From positions 1-7,440 of the forward strand of contig JAKAMD010000170.1 of the NCBI GenBank assembly GCA_021823875.1: DNA of 7,440 bases, read 5' to 3'. How positions within the stretch are numbered: the stretch's first letter is position 1; every line of letters starts with the position of its first letter. Both the position numbers and the translations under genes were made by a program. This DNA is from Pseudomonadota bacterium (GTDB lineage: Bacteria > Pseudomonadota > Alphaproteobacteria > Rhizobiales > Xanthobacteraceae). Below the pieces are notes generated by a model, which worked only from the letters and a program-made list of their open reading frames with translations, searched no databases and was not told the DNA's origin. Shown one piece after another: positions 1 to 6,176 of the stretch.

Positions 1-520
1 CAGTATGCTTCAGCGTCTCGGCGATCGCCCAGGCCGCCTCGATCGCGCCGTCGAGGCCGGGCGCCAGGATCGGGCAATCGTCGATGGGCACGATGTGATG
101 GGTGCGCGGCGCGGTGAAGCCGACCTCCAGCACGTCATGGGTGCCGCGCCGTGCATGCAGCACCGCGCGCCTGCGGCCGTCGCCATGGGCATCGATCAGC
201 GGCTCGACCGGCGCCAGCACGCCAGCCTGCGCCAGTGCCTCCACCACCAGATTGCGCTTCCACAGGTGATATTCGGCCAGCGACCAGTGCTGCAGCGCGC
301 AGCCGCCGCATTGCGTGAAGTGCTTGCAGATCGGCGCGACGCGCTCGGGGCTCGGCTTGTCGACATGCACCAGATGACGCCGATCGGGATGGCCGGCGAC
401 CGGCTCGACCGTCACCGTCTCACCCGGCAGCGCATAGGGCACATAGGCCGGGCCGGCCGGCGTTTCGGTAACGCCGTCGCCGCGATGGCCGAGGCGGACG
501 ATGGTGAGCTGTTCAGTCAC
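1..520 (-). CDS. TRAM-domain, Fe-S class I SAM-dependent RNA (uracil-5-)-methyltransferase (TrmA/RlmD family), C-terminus beyond window
   Basis: Family members make 5-methyluridine in rRNA or tRNA using S-adenosylmethionine. The 173 visible residues hold an N-terminal TRAM RNA-binding domain (about residues 1-55, with LGHRGDGV and YVPYALPGE). An iron-sulfur cysteine set follows: C65, C71 and C74 (C-x5-CGGC), then C149 in DDCPIL. This spacing resembles the [4Fe-4S] site of E. coli RlmD (RumA). The SAM-binding and catalytic domain lies past position 1, so the exact target base cannot be read. The start is GTG at 518-520, preceded by a G-rich stretch about 8 nt upstream; the homology begins right at this codon. 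It overlaps the tlyA stop by 8 nt (GTGACTGA), so translational coupling is likely. The Fe-S motif favours an RlmD/RlmCD-like 23S rRNA enzyme over TrmA, but this is inference. Confidence 0.88.
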   Translation of the reverse strand, partial: MTEQLTIVRLGHRGDGVTETPAGPAYVPYALPGETVTVEPVAGHPDRRHLVHVDKPSPERVAPICKHFTQCGGCALQHWSLAEYHLWKRNLVVEALAQAGVLAPVEPLIDAHGDGRRRAVLHARRGTHDVLEVGFTAPRTHHIVPIDDCPILAPGLDGAIEAAWAIAETLKHT

Positions 521-1244
521 GCGCGGCCCCCAGCAGGAATTCCGCATTGCCGTCGCCGCCGGCGATCGGCGACGGAATAACGCCTATTACGCGCCAGCCG
601 AGCGATGCAACAAACGCGGAGATGTCGCCGCAGACTGCCGCATGCACCGCCGGATCGCGCACCACGCCTTTCTTCAGCGCGGCGCGGCCGGCCTCGAATT
701 GCGGCTTGATCAGCGCGACGAGTTGCGCCGGCATCTTGGCGAGCGCCAGCGCGGCGGGCGCGACCTGCTTGAGCGAAATGAAGCTGACGTCGATGGTCAC
801 CAGGTCGGGCGGCTCCTCGAAAGTCGCAGGGGACAGATCACGGATATCGGTCTCTTCCAGCACGACGATTTCTGGCCGGGCCCGCAAGGATTCATGCATC
901 TGGGCGCGCCCGACGTCGACGGCGTAGACCTTGCGGGCGCCGCGCTCCAGCAAAACTTGCGTAAAGCCGCCGGTGGACGCGCCGACATCGAGGCAGATGC
1001 GGCCGCGCGGATCAAAACCGAAATGATCGAGTGCCGCCGTGAGCTTCACGCCGCCGCGCGAAACATAGGGATGCGCTGGCGTGGCGCGCAGCACGGCATC
1101 GGCGGCGATTTCTTCCGAAGCCTTGCGCACGACGACGTTGTTGGCGGTGACCAGGCCGGCTTCGATCGCAGCCTGCGCCTTGGTGCGGCTATCGAACAGA
1201 CCGCGCACGACCAGCAGGCGATCGGCGCGTTGGCGCGAGGGCAT
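513..1244 (-). CDS. tlyA: TlyA family rRNA (cytidine-2'-O)-methyltransferase / putative hemolysin
   Basis: TlyA proteins 2'-O-methylate cytidines in 16S and/or 23S rRNA; the hemolysin name is historical. The 243-residue product has an S4 RNA-binding domain (about 1-60, [15 protein letters not shown]), the linker VSRGGVKL (K67), and an FtsJ-like Rossmann methyltransferase with SAM motif [10 protein letters not shown] (85-94). IDVSFISL (D152), LIKPQFEAG (K180) and the C-terminal signature [13 protein letters not shown] (E235) complete a K-D-K-E-like set. Length is typical. The frame is open further upstream to 1397, but ATG 1242-1244 is chosen because the S4 domain begins there and GGAG (1251-1254) lies 6 nt upstream; ATG 1254-1256 has a poorer site. 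Upstream lies the GIY-YIG cassette, which separates tlyA from dxs. The stop overlaps the next methyltransferase gene. Which cytidine is modified cannot be told. Confidence 0.95.
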   Translation of the reverse strand: MPSRQRADRLLVVRGLFDSRTKAQAAIEAGLVTANNVVVRKASEEIAADAVLRATPAHPYVSRGGVKLTAALDHFGFDPRGRICLDVGASTGGFTQVLLERGARKVYAVDVGRAQMHESLRARPEIVVLEETDIRDLSPATFEEPPDLVTIDVSFISLKQVAPAALALAKMPAQLVALIKPQFEAGRAALKKGVVRDPAVHAAVCGDISAFVASLGWRVIGVIPSPIAGGDGNAEFLLGAARD

Positions 1245-1265
1245 TAGAGACTCCATTGGTGCTTT

Positions 1266-1316
1266 TCCCGGGCGCAGCGCAGCGCGAAGCGGTGCGCTGC
1301 AGACCCGGGATCGCAC
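1266..1316 (-). repeat. Hairpin repeat, left copy flanking the GIY-YIG gene
   Basis: Near-palindrome on the tlyA side of the nuclease gene. On the minus strand it has an outer stem TCCCGGG/CCCGGGA (7 bp), a TCT bulge, a middle stem GCAG/CTGC and an inner stem GCACCGC-TTC-GCGCTGC with one C-C mismatch. It aligns without gaps to the plus-strand copy at 1667-1717 at 43 of 51 positions, so the two copies are inverted relative to each other. The TCT bulge and the TTC loop fix that orientation. It ends about 20 nt before the tlyA start codon, leaving the tlyA ribosome binding site outside the repeat. No T-run follows, so it is not a standard intrinsic terminator. The family name was not recognised; the style recalls dispersed palindromes of Bradyrhizobium relatives. 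Confidence 0.85.
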
Positions 1317-1335
1317 AATGCGCGGAGATTCAGCA

Positions 1336-1632
1336 TCAGATGGCAAGTTGGTCGGACAAATCAACCCAATCAGGATTAGTCTTCTCCACCAACTCAAATT
1401 TCCAAGTTCGGTGCCACCGTTTCAGCGTGCGCTCACGCAAACGCGCATCGAGAATAGAGGAATATTCCTCGAAATAAACCAATTTGCTGACGCCATAGCT
1501 CTTGGTAAAGCCGCGAACTTTCTTGCTTTTGTGCTCGGTCATGCGACGCGTCAGATCGTTTGTCACGCCGACATAGAGCACGCCTTTCGGGCGGTTAGTC
1601 AAAACATAAAGAAAGAACCGGGCGTCAACCAT
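1336..1632 (-). CDS. Small GIY-YIG nuclease domain protein
   Basis: A 98-residue single-domain GIY-YIG protein resembling the YhbQ/UPF0213 group. Visible motifs are LYVL (Y9) for GIY, YVGVT (Y20-G22) for YIG, LTRRMTEH with R29/R30 and H34, the metal-binding glutamate E67 in LRERTLKRW, and N86 in NPDW. All expected catalytic positions are present, so the gene looks intact. Known members cut or nick DNA; the cellular role of these stand-alone small proteins is mostly unknown. The start ATG 1630-1632 has no clear Shine-Dalgarno sequence. GC content is about 49 % (146 of 297 by hand count), far below the neighbours, which suggests horizontal origin. Gaps to dxs and to tlyA are both 91 nt, and each contains one copy of an inverted hairpin repeat. 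Family call is firm; function as a mobile or homing element is inference. Confidence 0.9.
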   Translation of the reverse strand: MVDARFFLYVLTNRPKGVLYVGVTNDLTRRMTEHKSKKVRGFTKSYGVSKLVYFEEYSSILDARLRERTLKRWHRTWKFELVEKTNPDWVDLSDQLAI

Positions 1633-1666
1633 GTGTGGGCGTTGTCCGATGGAAGCGCCCGTTCTG

Positions 1667-1717
1667 GTGCGGTCCCGGGTCTGCGGCGCAACACTTCGTG
1701 TTGCACCGCGCCCGGGA
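1667..1717 (+). repeat. Hairpin repeat, right copy flanking the GIY-YIG gene
   Basis: On the plus strand the copy reads as an outer stem TCCCGGG/CCCGGGA, a TCT bulge, a middle stem GCGG/CCGC and a perfect 7-bp inner stem GCAACAC-TTC-GTGTTGC. It is the inverted partner of 1266-1316. It begins 6 nt beyond the dxs stop codon, so on the dxs transcript it forms a strong stem-loop directly at the 3' end of the reading frame. There is no T-run on the minus strand after it, so simple intrinsic termination is unlikely, but RNA stabilisation or attenuation between dxs and downstream genes is possible. Confidence 0.85.
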
Positions 1718-1723
1718 CAAGTC

Positions 1724-3646
1724 TCAGGCCAACTTCACCGTCTCGGCGGCGACGTCCTTGCCCAGGGCTTCGAACGCCTTGACCACGATGCCTTTGGCAT
1801 CGAGCCCGGCCTTGGCGTACATCGCCGCCGGCGTGTCCTGATCGATAAAAATGTCGGGCAGCACCATGCTGCGCACGCGCAAGCCGTTCTCCAACAGACC
1901 ATGCTCGGCCAGCGCCTGCAGCACGAAGGAACCGAAGCCGCCGACCGAGCCTTCCTCGATGGTGATCAGCACTTCGTGCTCGCGCGCGAGCCGCAGCAGC
2001 AGATCGAGATCGAGCGGCTTGGCGAAACGCGCATCGGCGACCGTGGTCGACAATCCATGCGCCTTTAGTTCCGTGGCCGCTTTCAAGCATTCGGCGAGCC
2101 GGGTGCCGTAGGAGAACAGCGCGATCTTGCTGCCTTCTGTAAGCACGCGGCCCTTGCCGATCTCGAGTGGCTGGCCGTCCTCGGGCATGGGCACGCCAAC
2201 GCCTTCGCCGCGCGGATAGCGCAGCGCGCTCGGGCGGTCGTCGATCGCGACTTGCGTCGCCACCATGTGCACGAGTTCGGCTTCGTCGGCCGCCGCCATC
2301 AGCACGAAGCCGGGCAGGCAGCCGAGATAGGCGATGTCGAACGAGCCGGCATGGGTCGGTCCATCGGCGCCGACCAAGCCGGCACGGTCGAGCGCAAAGC
2401 GCACCGGCAGCCGCTGAATGGCGACGTCGTGCACCACCTGGTCGTAGCCGCGCTGCAGGAAGGTGGAATAGATCGCCGCGAACGGCTTGAAGCCCTCCGT
2501 CGCCATGCCGGCGGCGAAGGTCACCGCATGCTGCTCGGCGATGCCGACATCGAACGTACGCTTGGGAAATTCCTTCTCGAACAGATCGACGCCAGTGCCC
2601 GACGGCATGGCCGCGGTGATGGCGACGATCTTGTCGTCTTTGCGCGCTTCCTTGATCAGGCTCTCGCCGAACACCTTGGTGTATTGCGGCGCGCCGCCCT
2701 TCGACTTGGCCTGCGCGCCGGTGGCGACGTCGAACTTGACCACGCCGTGATACTTGTCGGCGGAATTCTCGGCCGGGGCGTAGCCCTTGCCCTTCTGCGT
2801 GACGACGTGCACCAGGATCGGGCCGATCTCGGCATCGCGCACATTGCGCAACACCGGCAGCAGGTGGTCGAGATTATGTCCATCGATGGGCCCGACATAA
2901 TAGAAGCCGAGCTCCTCGAACAACGTGCCGCCGGTGACATAGCCGCGCGCATGCTCGATCGCGCGCGTGATGGCGCGGTCGATGGCCTTCGGCAGATGAT
3001 GGGTGAGCTGCTTGCCGACGTCGCGCAGCTTCAAATAGGTGTGCCCGGAGCCGAGTCGCGCCAGATAAGCCGACATGGCGCCGACCGGCGGGGCGATCGA
3101 CATGTCGTTGTCGTTGAGGATGACTATCAGCCGCTCGTTGCGGGCGCCGGCATTATTCATCGCTTCGTAGGCCATGCCGGCGGACATGGAGCCGTCGCCG
3201 ATCACGGCGATGACGTGGTTCTTCTTGCCGGCAAGGTCGCGCGCGACCGCCATGCCGAGCCCGGCCGAGATCGAAGTCGAGGAATGGGCGGCGCCGAACG
3301 GGTCGTATTCGCTTTCGGCGCGCTTGGTGAACCCCGACAGGCCACCCCCCTGGCGGAGGGTGCGGATGCGGTCGCGCCGGCCGGTGAGGATCTTGTGCGG
3401 ATAAGCTTGGTGGCCGACGTCCCAGATCAGCCGGTCGTCGGGGGTGTCGAAGACGTAATGCAGGGCGACCGTCAGTTCGACCACACCCAACCCCGCGCCG
3501 AGATGACCGCCGGTCTTGGCGACCGCGGAAATCGTCTCGGTGCGCAGCTCGTCGGCGAGCTGCTTGAGCTGGTCGGCCGACAGGTTCTTCAGGTCGCTAG
3601 GCAGGCGGACACGGTCGAGCAGCGGGGTGGTGGAAGTCTCGGACAA
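1724..3646 (-). CDS. dxs: 1-deoxy-D-xylulose-5-phosphate synthase
   Basis: Dxs condenses pyruvate and glyceraldehyde 3-phosphate, with thiamine diphosphate and Mg2+, into DXP, the entry step of the MEP isoprenoid pathway in the cytosol. The 640-residue product is full length. Visible motifs: GGHLG with H48, [16 protein letters not shown] (75-90), AAHSSTSIS (119-127), the ThDP/Mg2+ motif GDGSMSAG (150-157) with N178/N180, the catalytic glutamate E371 in GIAEQHAV, and [12 protein letters not shown] (421-432); a transketolase C-terminal domain ends the protein. The frame is open to 3802, but the residues before 3646 look unlike any Dxs. TTG 3644-3646 is preferred: it gives the expected N-terminus (TTPLLDRV) and has GGAG 6 nt upstream. 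A 200-nt gap separates it from xseB, so it may have its own promoter. The GIY-YIG cassette follows 6 nt after its stop. Confidence 0.97.
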   Translation of the reverse strand: MSETSTTPLLDRVRLPSDLKNLSADQLKQLADELRTETISAVAKTGGHLGAGLGVVELTVALHYVFDTPDDRLIWDVGHQAYPHKILTGRRDRIRTLRQGGGLSGFTKRAESEYDPFGAAHSSTSISAGLGMAVARDLAGKKNHVIAVIGDGSMSAGMAYEAMNNAGARNERLIVILNDNDMSIAPPVGAMSAYLARLGSGHTYLKLRDVGKQLTHHLPKAIDRAITRAIEHARGYVTGGTLFEELGFYYVGPIDGHNLDHLLPVLRNVRDAEIGPILVHVVTQKGKGYAPAENSADKYHGVVKFDVATGAQAKSKGGAPQYTKVFGESLIKEARKDDKIVAITAAMPSGTGVDLFEKEFPKRTFDVGIAEQHAVTFAAGMATEGFKPFAAIYSTFLQRGYDQVVHDVAIQRLPVRFALDRAGLVGADGPTHAGSFDIAYLGCLPGFVLMAAADEAELVHMVATQVAIDDRPSALRYPRGEGVGVPMPEDGQPLEIGKGRVLTEGSKIALFSYGTRLAECLKAATELKAHGLSTTVADARFAKPLDLDLLLRLAREHEVLITIEEGSVGGFGSFVLQALAEHGLLENGLRVRSMVLPDIFIDQDTPAAMYAKAGLDAKGIVVKAFEALGKDVAAETVKLA

Positions 3647-3846
3647 GAGCAACTCCGGTAACGGTGTTTGGCTACTACTGGGCGGGCCGCCTCCGGCCTC
3701 CGCGCGGTTTCCGCCAGCCAAGTCTATGAAACCTACACCAGATCGGGTTCTGGGGGCAATGAAACCCAGGACTGCATAGGGAAAAGAAGGCCCTACCACC
3801 AAGTCCCAGGGGGCGGCTTGGTTCCGTCCGCAGCCGGGCCGGCTGG
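3647..3846 (-). other. xseB-dxs intergenic region, possible dxs leader
   Basis: A 200-nt gap with no convincing small gene. Just after the xseB stop is a tight palindrome (CAGCCGG-C-CCGGCTG on the minus strand, 3831-3845) without a following T-run. A weak sigma70-like pair can be drawn on the minus strand: TTGGTG (3797-3802), 17-nt spacer, CTATGC (3774-3779), compared with the alphaproteobacterial TTGAC/CTATAT pattern; this would give a leader of over 100 nt. Its match is poor and it is offered only as a candidate. Immediately before the TTG start lies the GGAG ribosome binding site. No recognisable riboswitch (for example a THI box) was seen. Confidence 0.3.
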
Positions 3847-4095
3847 CTAATCGACGTCCAGGGGCTCGCTGCCGGCCGGCTTGCCGGAGGCGTCCAGGGT
3901 GATCTTTTCCACCCGGGCCTCGGCCTGGCGCAACAGCTCCTCGCAGCGCTTCTTCAGCACCTCGCCGCGCTCGTAGATCTTCACCGACTCCTCGAGCGGG
4001 ACCTTGCCTTCTTCGAGCCGCCTGACGATCGATTCCAGCTCCTCGATCGCCCGCTCAAAGGGCATTTTGCTGATATCGGCGTTGCTGTCGGCCAT
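3847..4095 (-). CDS. xseB: Exodeoxyribonuclease VII small subunit
   Basis: XseB is the small helical subunit that binds several-fold around the XseA catalytic subunit; exonuclease VII degrades single-stranded DNA in both directions and serves in mismatch and damage repair. The 82-residue product shows the whole family pattern: [13 protein letters not shown] (about 12-24), [19 protein letters not shown] (27-45) and [19 protein letters not shown] (47-65), predicted as two long helices. ATG 4093-4095 is chosen over the upstream in-frame ATG at 4126-4128 because homology starts with ADISKMPFE and a GGGA lies 6 nt upstream, while the longer form adds an unlikely 11-residue tail. It lies 78 nt after the deacetylase gene and 200 nt before dxs. 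The xseA gene is not in this window. The acidic tail (PLDVD) is usual in alphaproteobacterial members. Confidence 0.95.
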   Translation of the reverse strand: MADSNADISKMPFERAIEELESIVRRLEEGKVPLEESVKIYERGEVLKKRCEELLRQAEARVEKITLDASGKPAGSEPLDVD

Positions 4096-4133
4096 TCCGG
4101 TTCCCGGCTCGATTCGTGTGGGGCGCATCCTAT

Positions 4134-4168
4134 GCCGTCCGGGGACGGCGGCGAAAGCCCGCGCGGGC
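4134..4168 (-). other. Two adjacent GC palindromes between deacetylase gene and xseB
   Basis: On the minus strand, 5 nt after the deacetylase stop, comes GCCCGCGCGGGC (4157-4168, perfect 12-nt palindrome), followed by TTTCG, then GCCGTCC-CC-GGACGGC (4134-4149, 7-bp arms). They could act as a weak terminator or as 3' mRNA structure for the deacetylase transcript. The T-run is only three bases and the loops are very short, so termination is uncertain; chance palindromes are common in DNA this GC-rich. Confidence 0.3.
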
Positions 4169-4173
4169 GAAAT

Positions 4174-5103
4174 CTAACCGCGCATCAGCGCCGTCACATG
4201 GGCGGCGACCGAGCGCGACAGGCCCTCCAGGTCGTAGCCGCCTTCCAGCATGGAGACCACGCGCCCGCCCGCGCACTGGTCGGCAACTTCCATCAGCTTC
4301 TGGGTGACCCAAGCGTAATCGGCCTCCACCAGATTGAGATTGGCCAGCGGATCGCGGGTGTGGGCGTCGAAGCCGGCCGAGATGATGAGGATGTCCGGCT
4401 TGAACTCGCGCAGGCGCGGCAGGATGGTGACTTCGAAAGCCTCGCGGAAGGCGTCGCCGCCGTCACCGGCCGACAGCGGCGCATTGACGATGGTGTTGAA
4501 CTGGCCGCGCTCGCTGACCGCACCGGTACCGGGGTAAAGCGGCATCTCGTGGGTCGAGCAGTACATCACGCTGTTGTCGGCCCAGAAAATGTCCTGCGAG
4601 CCGTTGCCGTGATGGACGTCGAAGTCGATCACCGCGGCGCGCTCGGCGCCATGCTTCTTCTGCGCGTAGCGGGCGGCGATCGCCGCGCTGTTGAACAGGC
4701 AGAAGCCCATCGGCCGCGCCGTCTCGGTATGATGGCCGGGCGGACGCACCGCCACGAAGGCATTGGCCACCTTGCCGGTCATCACCTCGTCGACTGCCTG
4801 CATGCCGCCGCCGACCGCGCGCAGCGCCGCCTCGTAGCTGCCCGGCGACATGGTGGTGTCGGCATCGAGCCGCACCAGGCCCTCTTCCGGCGTCGCGCTG
4901 CGCAGCGCCTCGACGTAGTCCATTGGATGGCAGAGCGCGACGATCTCCACCGGCGCCAGCGGCGCCTGTTCGCGCGCCAGCGTCTGGAATTTTTCGGCTT
5001 CCAGCACCCGTTCGATCGCGCGCAGGCGATCCGGCCGCTCGGGATGGCCCATCGGGGTGAGATGGTCGAGGCAGGCGCGGTGGCTGAGGAGAAGAGTGGT
5101 CAT
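4174..5103 (-). CDS. Histone deacetylase family protein (acetylpolyamine amidohydrolase / AcuC-like)
   Basis: A 309-residue zinc-dependent deacetylase of the arginase-deacetylase fold, most like bacterial class II enzymes. Visible features: N-terminal HPERPDRLRAIE (20-31), the catalytic His pair in RPPGHH (H124, H125), DFDVHHGNGSQDIFW (160-174) with Zn ligands D162 and H164, SAGFDAH (third Zn ligand D246), and the EGGYD loop with the catalytic tyrosine Y290. All active-site residues are kept, so it should be active. Bacterial relatives remove acetyl groups from polyamines or proteins; the substrate here cannot be read. Start ATG 5101-5103 matches the usual N-terminus, though no strong ribosome binding site precedes it. 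It is upstream of xseB in the same direction, and a 95-nt inverted repeat separates it from the SDR gene, so it probably begins its own transcript or lies in a long loosely linked one. Confidence 0.93.
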   Translation of the reverse strand: MTTLLLSHRACLDHLTPMGHPERPDRLRAIERVLEAEKFQTLAREQAPLAPVEIVALCHPMDYVEALRSATPEEGLVRLDADTTMSPGSYEAALRAVGGGMQAVDEVMTGKVANAFVAVRPPGHHTETARPMGFCLFNSAAIAARYAQKKHGAERAAVIDFDVHHGNGSQDIFWADNSVMYCSTHEMPLYPGTGAVSERGQFNTIVNAPLSAGDGGDAFREAFEVTILPRLREFKPDILIISAGFDAHTRDPLANLNLVEADYAWVTQKLMEVADQCAGGRVVSMLEGGYDLEGLSRSVAAHVTALMRG

Positions 5104-5150
5104 TAGCTACACTTAGACATTCTGATCTTCGGGCGAAAGACCTCTCTCGG

Positions 5151-5245
5151 CCTCATGCTGAGGAGCGCCGCGAAACGGCGCGTCTCGAAGCGTGGGGCCG
5201 TCCCCATCCTTCGAGACGCCGCTGGGCGGCTTCCTCAGGATGAGG
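5151..5245. repeat. Long inverted repeat between SDR and deacetylase genes
   Basis: Left arm 5151-5197 and right arm 5202-5245 are imperfect reverse complements around a CCGT centre. Arms share CCTCAT-CTGAGGA at the outer end, GTCTCGAAG in the middle and TGGGG at the centre, with a less conserved GC-rich segment (3-nt length difference) between. It could form one long stem-loop in either transcript direction. The outer edge is 10 nt from the SDR stop and 47 nt from the deacetylase start. The wording (CTCAGGATGAGG, CTTCGAGACG) is, from memory, typical of a high-copy intergenic palindrome of Bradyrhizobium, Rhodopseudomonas and Methylobacterium relatives. Likely role: dispersed repeat, possibly protecting the 3' end of SDR mRNA. 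It is unrelated in sequence to the hairpins around the GIY-YIG gene. Confidence 0.85.
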
Positions 5246-5255
5246 GCGGATGAAG

Positions 5256-6116
5256 TCACGTAAGTGGCTTCAAACTGACCCCCTTGGGTGGCGGCATATC
5301 GTCAGGCACGAAGAAATCGCACTGCAACGGCTGGCTGGGATCGACGCGGTACTGGTCGAAATCGGTGATGCCCTCGGCGGCGAGGAAGGTGTCGTCGATC
5401 AGGAAATTGCCCGAGAAGCTCGGCGGCTTCTGGAAGATGCGCCAGGCGGCTTCGGACAGGATCTCCGGCTTGCGCGACATCTTCATCATGGCATTGCCGC
5501 CGAGCAGGTTCTGGATCGCCGCGGTGGCGATGGTGGTGCGCGGCCACAGCGTATTGACCGCGACCTTGCCGGCGAGTTCGCCGGCCAAGCCCAGCGCCAC
5601 CAGGCTCATGCCGAACTTGGCCATGGAATAGGCGGTGTGCGGCGCGAACCACTTGGTCTGCATGTCGAGCGGCGGCGACAGCATGAGGATATGCGGCTGC
5701 GGCGATTTCAACAGATGCGGGATGGCGTATTTCGACACCATGAAGGTGCCGCGCGCGTTGATCTGATGCATGAGATCGAAGCGGCGCATGTCGGTCTGCG
5801 TGACCGGCGTGAGCGAGATCGCGCTGGCATTGTTGACCACGATGTCGATGCCGCCGAAATGACTGGCGGTGCGCTCGATGGCGTCCTTCACCGCCGCCTC
5901 GTCGCGCACGTCGACTGCCAGTGGCAGCGCGCCGCCGCCTACTTTGGCGATCAGCGCGGCGGCGGTGTGGATGGTGCCTTCCAGCCGCGGATGCGGCTCC
6001 ACGGTCTTGGCTGCGATCGCCACATTGGCGCCGTCGGCTGCCGCGCGCAGCGCGATCGCGAGACCGATTCCGCGCGAGCCGCCGGTGATGAAGAGCGTCT
6101 TGCCTGCAAGCGACAT
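5256..6116 (-). CDS. SDR family oxidoreductase, HSDL2-like
   Basis: A 286-residue short-chain dehydrogenase/reductase with a Rossmann fold. Visible: cofactor loop TGGSRGIG (11-18), D69 in AVDVRD, NNASA (95-99), N120, the catalytic S147 in LSPPL, and Y163/K167 in YSMAK. AAKTVEPHPRLEGTIHTAA (35-53), LMLSPPL (144-150) and LWPRTTIATAAIQNLLGG (190-207) match what I recall of hydroxysteroid dehydrogenase-like 2 (HSDL2), which sets it apart from ordinary FabG-type enzymes. Animal HSDL2 carries an extra C-terminal SCP2 domain, missing here. Substrate is unknown; lipid or fatty acyl metabolism is suggested by the family and by the acyl-CoA dehydrogenase gene 60 nt upstream in the same direction. Start ATG 6114-6116 gives the standard N-terminus and has GAGG 4 nt upstream. 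The long inverted repeat follows 10 nt after the stop. Confidence 0.92.
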   Translation of the reverse strand: MSLAGKTLFITGGSRGIGLAIALRAAADGANVAIAAKTVEPHPRLEGTIHTAAALIAKVGGGALPLAVDVRDEAAVKDAIERTASHFGGIDIVVNNASAISLTPVTQTDMRRFDLMHQINARGTFMVSKYAIPHLLKSPQPHILMLSPPLDMQTKWFAPHTAYSMAKFGMSLVALGLAGELAGKVAVNTLWPRTTIATAAIQNLLGGNAMMKMSRKPEILSEAAWRIFQKPPSFSGNFLIDDTFLAAEGITDFDQYRVDPSQPLQCDFFVPDDMPPPKGVSLKPLT

Positions 6117-6158
6117 GGGGGCCTCGCGTTTCCTCTTGGATTTTTATGCAGGTTAGCA

Positions 6159-6174
6159 GCCGCCAGCCGGCGGC
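6159..6174 (-). other. Small hairpin after the acyl-CoA dehydrogenase stop
   Basis: GCCGCC-GGCT-GGCGGC on the minus strand, 2 nt after the stop codon, can form a 6-bp stem with a 4-nt loop. It is followed by TGCTAACC and then an A-run, not a T-run, so it does not fit an intrinsic terminator and probably lets transcription pass into the SDR gene. It may be only a chance palindrome. Confidence 0.25.
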
Positions 6175-6176
6175 GG

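Larger units (their letters stand above)
1266..1717. mobile_element. Candidate hairpin-bounded GIY-YIG cassette (452 nt)
   Basis: Two inverted 51-nt hairpin repeats (1266-1316 and 1667-1717) enclose a single low-GC gene, the GIY-YIG nuclease. The unit begins about 6 nt after the dxs stop and ends about 20 nt before the tlyA start, so it fits precisely between two genes. Deleting it would leave dxs and tlyA 27 nt apart with the tlyA GGAG site untouched. This layout resembles REP-flanked tyrosine transposase units (RAYT/REPtrons), but with a GIY-YIG enzyme in place of a transposase. I see no clear target-site duplication and no transposase. Mobility is inferred from layout and base composition alone; two independent dispersed palindromes beside an acquired gene would be the alternative. 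Confidence 0.5.

Noticed and set aside
1245..1397. Longer tlyA reading frame upstream of 1244
   Set aside because: The extension runs through the hairpin repeat and the 3' end of the GIY-YIG gene; the S4 domain and a good ribosome binding site both mark ATG 1242-1244.
1667..1717. Intrinsic terminator for dxs
   Set aside because: The stem is strong but no T-run follows on the minus strand.
1258..1724. Target-site duplication around the GIY-YIG cassette
   Set aside because: Flanks outside the two repeats (ending GCTTT on the left, starting CAAGT on the right) do not match; no duplication could be claimed.
2252..3661. Long plus-strand open frame (469 codons) opposite dxs
   Set aside because: It is antisense to a clearly real dxs, and its composition (rich in R, G, A, H, D) is typical of mirror frames in high-GC DNA; no domain was recognisable.
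3647..3846. Thiamine (THI box) riboswitch ahead of dxs
   Set aside because: Suspected because Dxs uses thiamine diphosphate, but the conserved THI-box sequences are not visible in the leader.
4132..5106. Plus-strand open frame opposite the deacetylase gene
   Set aside because: Shadow of the HDAC-family gene, whose catalytic motifs are all on the minus strand.
6117..6176. Separate promoter for the SDR gene
   Set aside because: Only an AT-rich patch (TAAAAAT-like on the minus strand) is present with no matching -35 box at proper spacing.
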